A stretch of DNA of 64,000 bases from RACS-047 sp031553855 (GTDB taxonomy: Bacteria; Bacillota; Clostridia; Christensenellales; Pumilibacteraceae): contig JAVBKW010000001.1 of NCBI GenBank assembly GCA_031553855.1, positions 1-64,000 on the forward strand, written 5' to 3'. Each line of letters starts with the position of its first letter. Position 1 is the first letter of the stretch. Both the position numbers and the translations under genes were made by a program. Positions 1 to 8,607 of this stretch are shown here, piece by piece. The notes beneath the pieces were generated by a model that was given only the letters and a program-made list of their open reading frames with translations, searched no databases and had not been told where the DNA came from.

Positions 1-61
1 CCGCAGGGCAGAGCCCTGCACCCGCGCGGCAACGCCGCGCATTCCGCAGCAGAGACTGCGG
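1..61. repeat. Three consecutive GC-rich hairpins
   Basis: Three perfect short stem-loops follow each other: GCAGGGC/GCCCTGC at 3-19, GCGCGGC/GCCGCGC at 24-40 and CCGCAG/CTGCGG at 44-61. The last is followed by GGTTTT. The segment is much richer in GC than the A+T-rich DNA after it. A weaker hairpin (GGAAATG/CATTTCC, 94-119) follows. This looks like a dispersed palindromic element or the end of an upstream transcript; the window edge prevents a decision. Nothing coding was seen in 1-380. Confidence 0.5.
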
Positions 62-203
62 GGTTTTAAACCTTTTGCGGCGGGCGCATTTATGGAAATG
101 TAAGCAAGCTTCCATTTCCCCAATTGCTTCTTGATAAATAATTTGTAAATATTCATTTCTTAAATAATTGCATTCAGAACTACAAAATGCAACATTTTCC
201 GCT

Positions 204-236
204 AAGACCGTACATATCTTGTCCGGTCTTTTTTTC
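204..236 (+). terminator. Rho-independent terminator
   Basis: The stem AAGACCG/CGGTCTT (204-210 and 224-230) is followed by a run of seven T. It would end a plus-strand transcript coming from left of the window. Confidence 0.75.
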
Positions 237-277
237 AATATGTTGTTGTTTTTCATAATTTTTTTTCTTAAATCTAC

Positions 278-306
278 TAGACAATGAGAGTAATTGATGT
301 TATACT
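278..306 (+). promoter_or_regulatory. Promoter of the transaldolase/DeoR/dehydrogenase block
   Basis: TAGACA (278-283), a 17-nt spacer and TATACT (301-306) form a good vegetative-sigma promoter about 75 nt before the first coding sequence. Confidence 0.6.
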
Positions 307-313
307 TTATACA

Positions 314-346
314 AATGTAACAAAATACTAACATATATGTTACATT
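314..346. promoter_or_regulatory. Nested operator palindrome downstream of the promoter
   Basis: AATGTAAC (314-321) and GTTACATT (339-346) form an inverted repeat. Inside it lies the perfect 14-bp palindrome TAACATATATGTTA (329-342). The site sits at the expected start of the transcript, where a repressor would block transcription. The DeoR-family product encoded at 1130-1900 is the natural candidate, which is an inference. Confidence 0.5.
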
Positions 347-380
347 GTTTTGAAAAAATTAACATAAAAGGAGCGGGAAG

Positions 381-1034
381 ATGAAGTTTTTTATTGATTC
401 GGCAAACATTGAGGAAATCAGAAATGCGTTGAGCATGGGGCTTATTGAGGGCGTTACCACAAATCCCTCCATAATCGCAAGGGAAAAGAGGGAGTTTTAC
501 TCCACGATGAAAGAAATTTCCGCGCTTATCGGCGAGGACAACTACCTTTTCGGCGAGGTCATTTCGCTTGACGCTGAAAATATGGTGAAGGAAGCTAAAG
601 AGCTTATTAAGCTTCATAAAAAGTTTGTTGTTAAAATTCCTATGTGTACGGAGGGGCTTAAAGCCGTAAAAGCTTTAACGGCTCTTAAAATCGACACATG
701 CGTAACACTTTGCTTTTCGCCCACACAGGCGCTGCTTGCCGCAAACGCAGGCGCAACTTTCGTCGCTCCTTTCGTCGGCCGCGTAGACGATATCGGCTGG
801 AACGGCACCGACCTTGTGAAAACTATTTTAGAGATTTTCAACGCGCACGGGATCAAAACGAAACTCGTTGCCGCAAGCACCCGTCACCCGGTGCATATCG
901 TAGACCTTGCCAAACTCGGCACACATATTTCAACTGTGCCTTACAAAACTCTTCTTCAGCTTGCCGAGCATCCGCTTTCAAAAAGCGGCTTAGAAAAGTT
1001 TATGCAGGACTGGGCGACCGTTCCTAAGAAATAG
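381..1034 (+). CDS. Transaldolase, small TalC/FSA-type
   Basis: A 217-residue TIM-barrel transaldolase of the short TalC/fructose-6-phosphate aldolase subfamily. The motif TTNPS at 26-30 and the Schiff-base lysine K85 in VVKIPM are present. At position 59, where E. coli FSA has Gln, this protein has Glu (FGEV). In the later VAPFVGR motif it has Phe where FSA has Tyr. Both choices are those of true transaldolases, so dihydroxyacetone transfer in the pentose-phosphate pathway is more likely than aldolase activity. The ATG follows a GGAGCGGG ribosome site. It is the first gene of the sugar and dehydrogenase block. Confidence 0.85.
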   Translation: MKFFIDSANIEEIRNALSMGLIEGVTTNPSIIAREKREFYSTMKEISALIGEDNYLFGEVISLDAENMVKEAKELIKLHKKFVVKIPMCTEGLKAVKALTALKIDTCVTLCFSPTQALLAANAGATFVAPFVGRVDDIGWNGTDLVKTILEIFNAHGIKTKLVAASTRHPVHIVDLAKLGTHISTVPYKTLLQLAEHPLSKSGLEKFMQDWATVPKK

Positions 1035-1129
1035 TTTTGTAAAAACTAAGGATACGATGAAAAATTCAGCTTTTTCCTAAAAAAACAACATCTTTTTCAA
1101 TACTTTAAACTTTAAAGGGGGATAATTAA

Positions 1130-1900
1130 ATGAAGTCCGACAGACGAAAAGCGATTTTAGACATACTTGAAAAAGACGGCATCGTTTATTTATCGAAGCT
1201 GAGTCTGCTTTATCCGCAAATTTCAACAATGACGCTGCGCCGCGACCTTGATTATTTTGAAAATGCCGGTATTGCAGTCCGTATCCACGGAGGCGCCCAG
1301 AAAAAAACTGCGGGAAGCGAGCCTTTCTATAATTTAAGAGCCAATAAAAACCGTACAGAAAAAGAAACGATAGCCCGCCTCTGCCTTGACTTTATCGAGG
1401 AGGGCAGTTCGATTTTTGTTGACTGCGGCACGACTGCGATGGAATTTGCCAAAATAATTCCGAACGTTCGTTTAAGCGTTATAACAAACGCTCCGAACGT
1501 CGGGACGGAGATCGCAAAAAAAAGCAATTCTGAAACTATTATTTTAGGCGGCCAGTTAAACCGCGACAACCTTTCACTCACAGGCAAATTTACCGAAAAT
1601 TTTTTAGACAGCCTGAATATCGACACTGCGTTTGTCAGCTCGTCCGGCTTTACGGTAAACGGAGGTTTTTCCTGCGGAAGCTATAATGAAGCGGAGCTTA
1701 AAAGAAAGGTGCTTTCTAAGGCTCAAAAAAGAGTTATTCTGATGGACAGCTCCAAGTTCAACAAAAATTTTATGTTCACGTTTGCAAAGCCCGAGGACGT
1801 CGATTATCTTGTTACGGACTCGGTTCCCTCGCACGATATCGCGCACGGATTAAGCTCTGCGTCCGTCAAAATCATTACGCAAAATAAATATTTAATATAA
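1130..1900 (+). CDS. DeoR-family transcriptional regulator
   Basis: A 256-residue protein with the standard DeoR layout. An N-terminal winged helix-turn-helix spans about residues 1-60 and ends in the family signature TLRRDLDYFE followed by RIHGGA. A DeoRC sugar-phosphate-sensing domain follows, with the motif VDCGTTAMEFA near residue 100. Such proteins usually repress sugar operons and are released by a phosphorylated sugar. It lies between the transaldolase and the dehydrogenase genes with a strong AAGGGGG ribosome site, so it probably controls this block through the palindrome near 314-346. The effector is unknown. Confidence 0.88.
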   Translation: MKSDRRKAILDILEKDGIVYLSKLSLLYPQISTMTLRRDLDYFENAGIAVRIHGGAQKKTAGSEPFYNLRANKNRTEKETIARLCLDFIEEGSSIFVDCGTTAMEFAKIIPNVRLSVITNAPNVGTEIAKKSNSETIILGGQLNRDNLSLTGKFTENFLDSLNIDTAFVSSSGFTVNGGFSCGSYNEAELKRKVLSKAQKRVILMDSSKFNKNFMFTFAKPEDVDYLVTDSVPSHDIAHGLSSASVKIITQNKYLI

Positions 1901-1916
1901 GGAGAAAAACAAATCA

Positions 1917-3254
1917 ATGGCAACACCGGTTCTGATGCCTAAAGTCGGGATTTCAGTCGAAAGCTGCGTCCTCACAAAATGGCACAAAAAAACAGGAGAT
2001 AAGGTGAACAAAGGCGATTTATTGTTTACCTATGAAACCGATAAAACTACCGTCGACGAGGAGGCTCCCGAAAGCGGAACGCTTTTGACCGTCTTTTTCA
2101 GCGAGGGAGACGACGTTCCCGTTATGCAGAACGTCTGCGTTATCGGAAACGGCGGCGAGGATTTTTCGCAGTTCGCGCCTGCCTCGGCAAAGGCGGAAGA
2201 ACCTGTTAAAGCCGCATCTGTCCCGGCAGCTCCGGCTGCACCGGCTCCCGCGGCAGAAACAAAAACGGCGGCTCCCGCGCCTGCGGCAGCAACGGTTATC
2301 GCAAGCGGCAGATTAAAGATTTCGCCTCGCGCTAAAGTTTTGGCTTCTAAAACCGGAGTTGACCCGCTAAGCGCAATACCTACCGGCGCAGAGGGCAGGA
2401 TAACAGAAAGCGATATCGCAGCCCTTGCCTCTTCCGCTACCGGAGCTATGGCAAACAAAGCGGCTTCAGGCGTTTACGGCACAGGCTTAGGCGGACGCGT
2501 GTCCACTTTCGATACGGCTTCAGCCAAAAAACAGGAAGGCCCCGAATTTGTTGACGAAAAGATTTCGAGCGTCCGCAAATTTATTGCAAAAGCTATGCAC
2601 GAGTCCATTTCCACAATGGCCCAGCTTACGCATAACTCATCATTTGACGCTACCGATATCCTTAATTTCAGAAAGTATTTAAAGGAAAACGGCGAAAAAC
2701 TGGGCTTACCCAACATAACGGTAAACGATATCGTCCTTTACGCCGTTTCCAGAACGCTAATGAAGCATAAATACGTGAACGCTCACTTTTTAGGCGATAC
2801 TATGCGCTGCTTTAATTGCGCGAACATCGGTATGGCTGTCGATACTGAAAGAGGGCTTTTAGTTCCTACGCTCTTTAACGCCGACACGATGACGCTTGCC
2901 CAAATTTCCGCCTCTGCAAAAGACCTTGCTAAAAAGAGTCAGGCGGGCACGATATCGCCGGATCTTATCAAGGGCGGCACGTTCACAGTGTCGAACCTCG
3001 GCGCGTTCGGTATCGAGACGTTTACTCCGATAGTCAACCCTCCTCAGGTCGCGATTTTAGGCGTAAACACAATGCGCGACGAAGTGAAGATGGAAAACGG
3101 ACAGCTTAAGCTTTATAAGCGTATGTCGCTTTCTCTAACGTATGACCACAGAGCGATCGACGGCGCGCCTGCTTCAAGATTTTTAAAAGACGTTTGTGAT
3201 TTTCTGGAGAACTTCACAACGAACCTCGCGCTTGAATCAATGCTGAAAAAGTAA
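1917..3254 (+). CDS. Dihydrolipoamide acyltransferase (E2) of a 2-oxo-acid dehydrogenase complex
   Basis: A 445-residue E2 core protein. It has one lipoyl domain (about 1-78, with lipoylated K43 in ETDKTTV), an Ala/Pro-rich flexible linker (about 95-135), a peripheral-subunit-binding domain (about 140-180) and a C-terminal catalytic domain with the chloramphenicol-acetyltransferase-type motif DHRAIDG (H411, D415). It moves the acyl group from E1 to CoA. It starts 16 nt after the DeoR stop behind AAGGAGA. The genes that follow supply E3, E1 and lipoate ligase. The substrate could be pyruvate, acetoin or a branched 2-oxo acid; sequence reading alone does not settle this. Confidence 0.9.
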   Translation: MATPVLMPKVGISVESCVLTKWHKKTGDKVNKGDLLFTYETDKTTVDEEAPESGTLLTVFFSEGDDVPVMQNVCVIGNGGEDFSQFAPASAKAEEPVKAASVPAAPAAPAPAAETKTAAPAPAAATVIASGRLKISPRAKVLASKTGVDPLSAIPTGAEGRITESDIAALASSATGAMANKAASGVYGTGLGGRVSTFDTASAKKQEGPEFVDEKISSVRKFIAKAMHESISTMAQLTHNSSFDATDILNFRKYLKENGEKLGLPNITVNDIVLYAVSRTLMKHKYVNAHFLGDTMRCFNCANIGMAVDTERGLLVPTLFNADTMTLAQISASAKDLAKKSQAGTISPDLIKGGTFTVSNLGAFGIETFTPIVNPPQVAILGVNTMRDEVKMENGQLKLYKRMSLSLTYDHRAIDGAPASRFLKDVCDFLENFTTNLALESMLKK

Positions 3255-3267
3255 AATGATAAACTTT

Positions 3268-3420
3268 AAAGATAATTCATCGTCGCATACGGGCTACGTT
3301 TGTCTTGCCTCGTCGGTTGCGTATGTGAAATACGCGCCTCTTCCTCGGCAATCCAACTGTTGCCCGCCTGTGCCGCGACTTATCTTTCACTGCTTTTTGT
3401 GACAAAAGGAGGTCATAAGT
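3268..3420 (+). repeat. Fold-back element, copy R1, carrying the lpd ribosome site
   Basis: The core 3268-3387 begins with AAAGATAA and ends with its complement TTATCTTT. Inside are GTCGC/GCGAC, GGGC/GCCC and the apical hairpin GCGTAT/ATACGC. It is nearly identical to copy R2 at 12119-12274, with about ten differences over about 150 bp. The match continues past the fold-back through CTTTTTGTGA and the ribosome site GGAGGTCAT to just before the start codon. It lies inside the dehydrogenase operon, so it is transcribed. Confidence 0.8.
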
Positions 3421-3426
3421 ATAAAT

Positions 3427-4797
3427 ATGGATAAATTTGATATTATTATTCTCGGCGGCGGGCCTGCGGGCTACAATGCGGCAGAACGCGCGGCGGAGGG
3501 CGGGCTTAAAACCTTAGTCATAGAAAAGCGCGCGCTCGGCGGAGTTTGCCTTAACGAGGGCTGCGTACCGTCAAAAACGCTGCTCCAATCCGCAAAAGTA
3601 TTCGATTATGCGAACCACGGCGAAAAATACGGCGTAAAAACCGCCGGAGCAACGATCGATCAGGGCTTTGTTATCGAAAGAAAAAATAAGGTTGTAAAAA
3701 CGCTAGTTTCCGGTATCGCGGGCAAGCTGAAAAAACTCGGCGTGACCGTTCTTAATAAAACCGGAAAAATTATCGGAAAAGAGGGCGCGGATTTTATTGT
3801 CGAGGCGGAAAGTGCGAAATACGCTTCAAAATACCTGCTTATCGCAAGCGGCTCGGAGGCCTTAGTTCCGCCGATACCGGGCGTAAAAGAGGGCATAGAG
3901 AGCGGTTTCGTACTCACGAACAGAGAAGTTCTCGACCTTAAACAAATACCGGAAAATTTTGTCGTGATCGGCGGCGGAGTTATCGGGCTTGAAATGGCGT
4001 CATATTTTAACAGCGTCGGCAGCAAAGTTACCGTTATTGAAATGATGGATAAAATTGCAGGCCCCACAGACGCCGAAATTTCAAAAATTTTAATGAATAA
4101 CTACGCGGCAAAAGGCGTGGAATTCCTTCTTAAAAGCAAGGTCGTTTCCGTTGAAAACGGCTGCGTCAAATTTGAAAAGGACGGAAAAGCTTGTGAAATA
4201 AAAGCCGATAAAGTGCTGCTTTCGATAGGAAGAAAGGCAAGCTCGGCTAATATCGGGCTTGAGAATATAGGCGTTTTTGTTGAGCGCGGAGCCGTTAAAA
4301 CCGACGAGCATTTACGCACGAACGTACCGAATGTTTATGCGGCGGGAGATATCAACGGCAAAAGCATGCTTGCCCACACAGCATACAGAGAGGGCGAGGT
4401 CGCAATAAACCATATCCTGGGAAAACGCGATTATATGCGCTATAACGCGATACCCTCTGTAATCTATACTCAGCCTGAAGTGGCGAGCGTCGGCGAAACG
4501 GAGGAAACCGCTAAGGAAAAAGGATACGACGTTAAAACCGTAAACCTTTCAATGCGTTATAGCGGCAGATACATTGCCGAAAACGAGGGCGGCGACGGCA
4601 TTTGTAAAGTTATTATCGATAAAAAGCACAATACTATATTAGGCGTCCACATTATCGGCGGCACGCCGTCCGAAAGTATTTTCGGCGTGGCTCTGATGAT
4701 CGAAGCGCAGTTTAATATCGATACGCTTAAAGAAATAGTTTTCCCTCATCCCACTTGCTGCGAGGTTATTCGCGAAGCGCTGTTTGAAAAACATTAG
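3427..4797 (+). CDS. lpdA: Dihydrolipoyl dehydrogenase (E3)
   Basis: A 456-residue flavoprotein disulfide reductase that re-oxidises dihydrolipoamide on E2 with NAD. It shows the N-terminal FAD fold GGGPAGYNAAE, the redox disulfide C41/C46 in GGVCLNEGCVPSK, the NAD fold GGGVIGLEMA, the second FAD motif YAAGDIN and the catalytic pair H441/E446 in HPTCCE. There is no fused lipoyl domain. The start is placed 13 nt after AGGAGGT, which belongs to the end of repeat R1. Confidence 0.93.
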   Translation: MDKFDIIILGGGPAGYNAAERAAEGGLKTLVIEKRALGGVCLNEGCVPSKTLLQSAKVFDYANHGEKYGVKTAGATIDQGFVIERKNKVVKTLVSGIAGKLKKLGVTVLNKTGKIIGKEGADFIVEAESAKYASKYLLIASGSEALVPPIPGVKEGIESGFVLTNREVLDLKQIPENFVVIGGGVIGLEMASYFNSVGSKVTVIEMMDKIAGPTDAEISKILMNNYAAKGVEFLLKSKVVSVENGCVKFEKDGKACEIKADKVLLSIGRKASSANIGLENIGVFVERGAVKTDEHLRTNVPNVYAAGDINGKSMLAHTAYREGEVAINHILGKRDYMRYNAIPSVIYTQPEVASVGETEETAKEKGYDVKTVNLSMRYSGRYIAENEGGDGICKVIIDKKHNTILGVHIIGGTPSESIFGVALMIEAQFNIDTLKEIVFPHPTCCEVIREALFEKH

Positions 4798-5056
4798 GCC
4801 ATATCTAAAAAAATGATAAAAAGTGCTAAAACAATCTTTTTTCACCTTAACAAACGATAAATTTTTTTATCAAAGTACTACTATGCTCGCAAAAGTTTTC
4901 GTGTGCCAAGTCAAAAAAACCTTTGTTTTATCACATCACCTGATTTTTCTAAAATATGCCTTGATAAAAAACAATCAAAATTTTAATTAAAATCAAAAAC
5001 AAAACAAAAATATGTCGGAAAACGACGAAAAAAATAAAAACGGAGTGTGAAATATT

Positions 5057-7531
5057 ATGCCAAAGAGTCAATATGTAGATCCCGCGGTCAAAAGAGCAAA
5101 GGGTGTGTTGAAGTTTAAGGATATTCCTTTAAACAGCTACCAAAAAACCGTTTCGGACGAAAAAAATAATTTTTCGAAAGCGGACTTTTTAGGAATGCTC
5201 GAGGATATGCTGTCTATCAGAGAATTTGAAACTATGCTTGTTGAAATCAAGATGAAGGGCGTTTATGCCGGAACGGAATTCACCTATCCCGGGCCTTCGC
5301 ATCTTTCAATAGGGCAGGAAGCGCAGGCGGTAGGACAGGCTTACCACCTCGATACCGACGATTTTATTTTCGGAACGCACAGAAGCCATCACGAGGTTAT
5401 AGCAAAAGCGTTTTCGGCAATCAAAAAGCTTTCGGACAAAAAACTTAAAGAGATCATGCTCGGCACAAACGAGGGCAAGCTCCAAAAGGTTATGGACGAA
5501 TATGTTAAGGAAAAGAACGTAAAAGAGCTTGCTAAAAAGTTTTTTCTCTACGGAATGATGTGCGAGCTTTTTGCTAAAGACAACGGTTTTTCAAGAGGGC
5601 TCGGCGGAAGTATGCACGCATTCTTCCTTCCGTTCGGAATTTTCCCCAACAACGCTATCGTAGGCGGCAGCGCGCCTATCGGAACAGGCGTCGCGCTTTT
5701 CAAAAAGTCTAACCGCAAAAAGGGTATCGTAGTTGCGAACGCGGGCGACGGAGCCGTCGGCTGCGGCCCCGTATATGAGTCGATGAATTTTGCCGCGATG
5801 GATCAATATAAAACCTTATGGGATAAGGATCTTGGCAAGGGCGGACTTCCTATCATCTTCAACTTCAACAACAACAACTACGGTATGGGCGGACAGACCT
5901 GCGGAGAAACTATGGCATACGACACTCTTGCAAGGCTCGGCGCAGGTATCAATCCCGAGCAGATGCACGTTGAGAGGATCGACGGCTATAACGTTCTTGC
6001 CGTTATCGACGCATATTCGCGCATGAAAAAGATCATCGCCGATAAAGGCGGCCCCGTTATGCTCGACGTTATGACCTACCGCCTCACGGGTCACTCAACC
6101 TCCGACGTAAACTCGTACAGAGAAAAGAACGAGATCGACGCATGGCGCGAGGTTGACTGTATCGATTCGTTCAAAAAGCAGCTTATCGCTGCCGGAGTCG
6201 CTACAGAAAAAGAGCTATCTGAGCTTGACGCTAAGGTTATCGAAAGAAACCATGCAATGTTCTTTTTGGCAAAAGACCTCAAAATTTCGCCGTATATCGA
6301 TTTTGATAAGGATCCTAAATTTATCGAAAACCTTATGTTTTCAAATGAAAGGGTCGAAAAAATGGAGGACCGCAAGCCCGACGTCCTTATGAAGAAAGAG
6401 GATAACGCAAGAGTCCAAAAGATTGCCCAAAGCGCAAGATTCGCTTTCGACGCAGAGGGTAAGGCTGTCAGCAAGGCTAAGCAATATAATATTCGCGACG
6501 GTATTTTTGAAGCTATCATGGACAAATATTATACCGATCCCACGCTTATTTCCTACGGCGAGGACGTCCGCGACTGGTCGGGCGCGTTCGCGGTATACAG
6601 AGGCTTAACAGAGGCAATCCCTTACCACAGATTGTTTAATTCGCCCATTTCCGAGGCCGCGATCGTCGGCTCTGCGGTCGGCTATGCAATGGCGGGCGGA
6701 CGCGTTATCGCCGAGCTTATGTACTGCGACTTTATCGGCAGAGCGGGCGACGAAGTGTTCAATCAGATGGCAAAATGGCAGGCAATGAGCGCGGGCGGGC
6801 TCAAAATGCCGTTCGTACTGCGCGTAAGCGTAGGCGCAAAATACGGCGCGCAGCACTCTCAGGACTGGACGGCGCTCACAGCGCATATCCCGGGACTCAA
6901 GGTTGTTTTCCCCGTAACCCCTTACGACGCTAAGGGCCTTATGAATACGGCACTCATGGGAACAGACCCCGTAGTATTCTTTGAAAGCCAGAGAATTTAC
7001 GATATGGGCGAAATGTTCCACAAGGACGGCGTTCCGGAGGGTTACTACGAGATCCCGTTCGGCGAACCGGACATAAAGAAAGCGGGCAGCGACATAACGA
7101 TTTTAACAGTCGGAGCAACGCTTTACCGCGCTCTGGACGCTGCTAAAATTTTACAGGAAAAATACGGAGTTTCTGCGGAAGTTATCGACGCCAGAAGTAT
7201 GGTTCCTTTCAATTATGAGCCGGTTATCGAATCTATTAAAAAGACGGGCAAAATCGTCCTGGCTTCCGACGCGTGCGCACGAAACGGTATTTTGAGCGAA
7301 ATCGCAACAAATATCACGCAGCTTGCGTTTGACTACCTCGACGCTCCTCCTTTCATCGTTGGCGCGGAAAACTGGATCACGCCCGCGTTTGAATACGACG
7401 CGCAATTCTTCCCGCAGCCCGAATGGATATTGGACGGTATACACCAAAAGGTTATGCCGCTCAAAGGCTATGAGCCGAAGAAAAATTACTCGCAGCTTGA
7501 AATGATCAGAAAGGCAAAGGCCGGAGTTTAA
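5057..7531 (+). CDS. Fused alpha-beta E1 of a 2-oxo-acid dehydrogenase complex
   Basis: An 824-residue thiamine-diphosphate enzyme in which the usually separate alpha and beta subunits are one chain. Residues about 40-450 are the alpha part, with the diphosphate-binding motif GDG (230-232) and the downstream NNNNYG (271-276). Residues from about 476 are the beta part, with GEDV, the SEAAIVG segment and the transketolase C-terminal domain. It decarboxylates the 2-oxo acid and loads E2. The 259 bp in front are very A+T-rich, and the ribosome site is a modest GGAG. Pyruvate is the most economical substrate in this sugar-linked context, but acetoin or branched-chain acids cannot be excluded. Confidence 0.88.
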   Translation: MPKSQYVDPAVKRAKGVLKFKDIPLNSYQKTVSDEKNNFSKADFLGMLEDMLSIREFETMLVEIKMKGVYAGTEFTYPGPSHLSIGQEAQAVGQAYHLDTDDFIFGTHRSHHEVIAKAFSAIKKLSDKKLKEIMLGTNEGKLQKVMDEYVKEKNVKELAKKFFLYGMMCELFAKDNGFSRGLGGSMHAFFLPFGIFPNNAIVGGSAPIGTGVALFKKSNRKKGIVVANAGDGAVGCGPVYESMNFAAMDQYKTLWDKDLGKGGLPIIFNFNNNNYGMGGQTCGETMAYDTLARLGAGINPEQMHVERIDGYNVLAVIDAYSRMKKIIADKGGPVMLDVMTYRLTGHSTSDVNSYREKNEIDAWREVDCIDSFKKQLIAAGVATEKELSELDAKVIERNHAMFFLAKDLKISPYIDFDKDPKFIENLMFSNERVEKMEDRKPDVLMKKEDNARVQKIAQSARFAFDAEGKAVSKAKQYNIRDGIFEAIMDKYYTDPTLISYGEDVRDWSGAFAVYRGLTEAIPYHRLFNSPISEAAIVGSAVGYAMAGGRVIAELMYCDFIGRAGDEVFNQMAKWQAMSAGGLKMPFVLRVSVGAKYGAQHSQDWTALTAHIPGLKVVFPVTPYDAKGLMNTALMGTDPVVFFESQRIYDMGEMFHKDGVPEGYYEIPFGEPDIKKAGSDITILTVGATLYRALDAAKILQEKYGVSAEVIDARSMVPFNYEPVIESIKKTGKIVLASDACARNGILSEIATNITQLAFDYLDAPPFIVGAENWITPAFEYDAQFFPQPEWILDGIHQKVMPLKGYEPKKNYSQLEMIRKAKAGV

Positions 7532-7548
7532 AAATAAAGTATACAAAA

Positions 7549-8541
7549 GTGATTATAGTAAAGAACAATTCAACAGATCCTGCTTTTAATCTTGCGCTCG
7601 AAGAGATACTGCTTTATGATTTTGACGAAGATATTTTTATGCTTTGGCAGAACGGGCGGTCGGTCATAGTGGGTTGCAACCAGAACACCGCAGCAGAAAT
7701 AGACAGTAATGCCGCGTCGGACAATCAGATAAAGGTTGTCCGGCGGCTTACCGGCGGCGGCGCGGTTTACCACGATTTAGGCAACTTAAATTTCACATTT
7801 ATCAAACGCGACGCAAAAGAGCGTTTTTTAGACTTTCAGTATTTTAATGAGCCGATAATCGAGCTTTTACAAAGCTTCGGGGTCGAGGCTGTAACGGGTG
7901 TCCGCAACGATATTTTGATCGGCGGCAAAAAGATTTCCGGAAACGCGCAGAAAATGTATAAAAACAGTACGCTGCACCACGGCACGCTGCTTTTTAATGT
8001 TTCTATGGATATTTTGCAAAAGGTATTAAAGCCTAATCCGCTTAAAATGGCAAGTAAAGCTATAAATTCAGTGCGCAGCAGAGTCGCTAATCTCAGCGAG
8101 CTTTATCATAATGAGATAAATATCGAGGACTTCAAAAACTCCGCTGAAAATCTTATGCTTGCGAGAAACCCGTCCGCAAAATTTTTGGACGTTCAGGCGG
8201 ACGAAAAGCTTGCGGCCAAAGTAAACGAATTAAAAAAATCGAAATACGATACGTGGGAATGGAATTACGGCGCGTCGCCCGAGTATGAGCTTGAAAACTG
8301 CGCTTATACCGGCGGGGGGCTGATCGAGGTCAAGCTGAACGTTAAAGAAGGCGTCATCCGCAATATCAGGATTTTCGGCGATTTCAGCGGGCTTAAAAAC
8401 ATTTGTGAGCTTGAAGAGCAGCTTACGGGAATAAGCTGCAGGCAGTCCGATGTTTTATCCGTATTTTCAAAAACGGATATCGGCGATTATATCAAAAATA
8501 TTTCAAACGAAGAATTGGCGCAATTGATTGCCCAAAATTAA
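7549..8541 (+). CDS. lplA: Lipoate-protein ligase A
   Basis: A 330-residue LplA/BPL-fold enzyme that activates lipoate with ATP and attaches it to the E2 lysine. The signature RRLTGGGAVYHD and the later substrate-site segment GGKKISGNAQ are present, and the length includes the C-terminal accessory domain. The start is GTG, 17 nt after the E1 stop, with no good ribosome site close by, so translation probably depends on coupling to E1. Its position in the operon shows that this complex is lipoylated by a dedicated ligase; no lipoate-synthesis gene is nearby. Confidence 0.88.
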   Translation: MIIVKNNSTDPAFNLALEEILLYDFDEDIFMLWQNGRSVIVGCNQNTAAEIDSNAASDNQIKVVRRLTGGGAVYHDLGNLNFTFIKRDAKERFLDFQYFNEPIIELLQSFGVEAVTGVRNDILIGGKKISGNAQKMYKNSTLHHGTLLFNVSMDILQKVLKPNPLKMASKAINSVRSRVANLSELYHNEINIEDFKNSAENLMLARNPSAKFLDVQADEKLAAKVNELKKSKYDTWEWNYGASPEYELENCAYTGGGLIEVKLNVKEGVIRNIRIFGDFSGLKNICELEEQLTGISCRQSDVLSVFSKTDIGDYIKNISNEELAQLIAQN

Positions 8542-8607
8542 CTAAATGAATAAGTCACAGTCCCTTTAAATATCTGTAAAAAAATAAAACAGGAGAACTA
8601 ATACGCA

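Noticed and set aside
698..1027. Plus-strand overlapping frame inside the transaldolase gene
   Set aside because: Arg-rich out-of-frame translation without a start signal; transaldolase motifs occupy the real frame.
2030..2458. Long open frame on the minus strand opposite the E2 linker
   Set aside because: It mirrors the Ala/Pro-rich linker codons of E2, has no ribosome site and shows no protein-like pattern; it is a shadow of the real gene.
3268..3387. Fold-back repeats as rho-independent terminators
   Set aside because: They lack a T run after the closing stem, and R1 is inside an operon between E2 and E3 genes where termination would be harmful.
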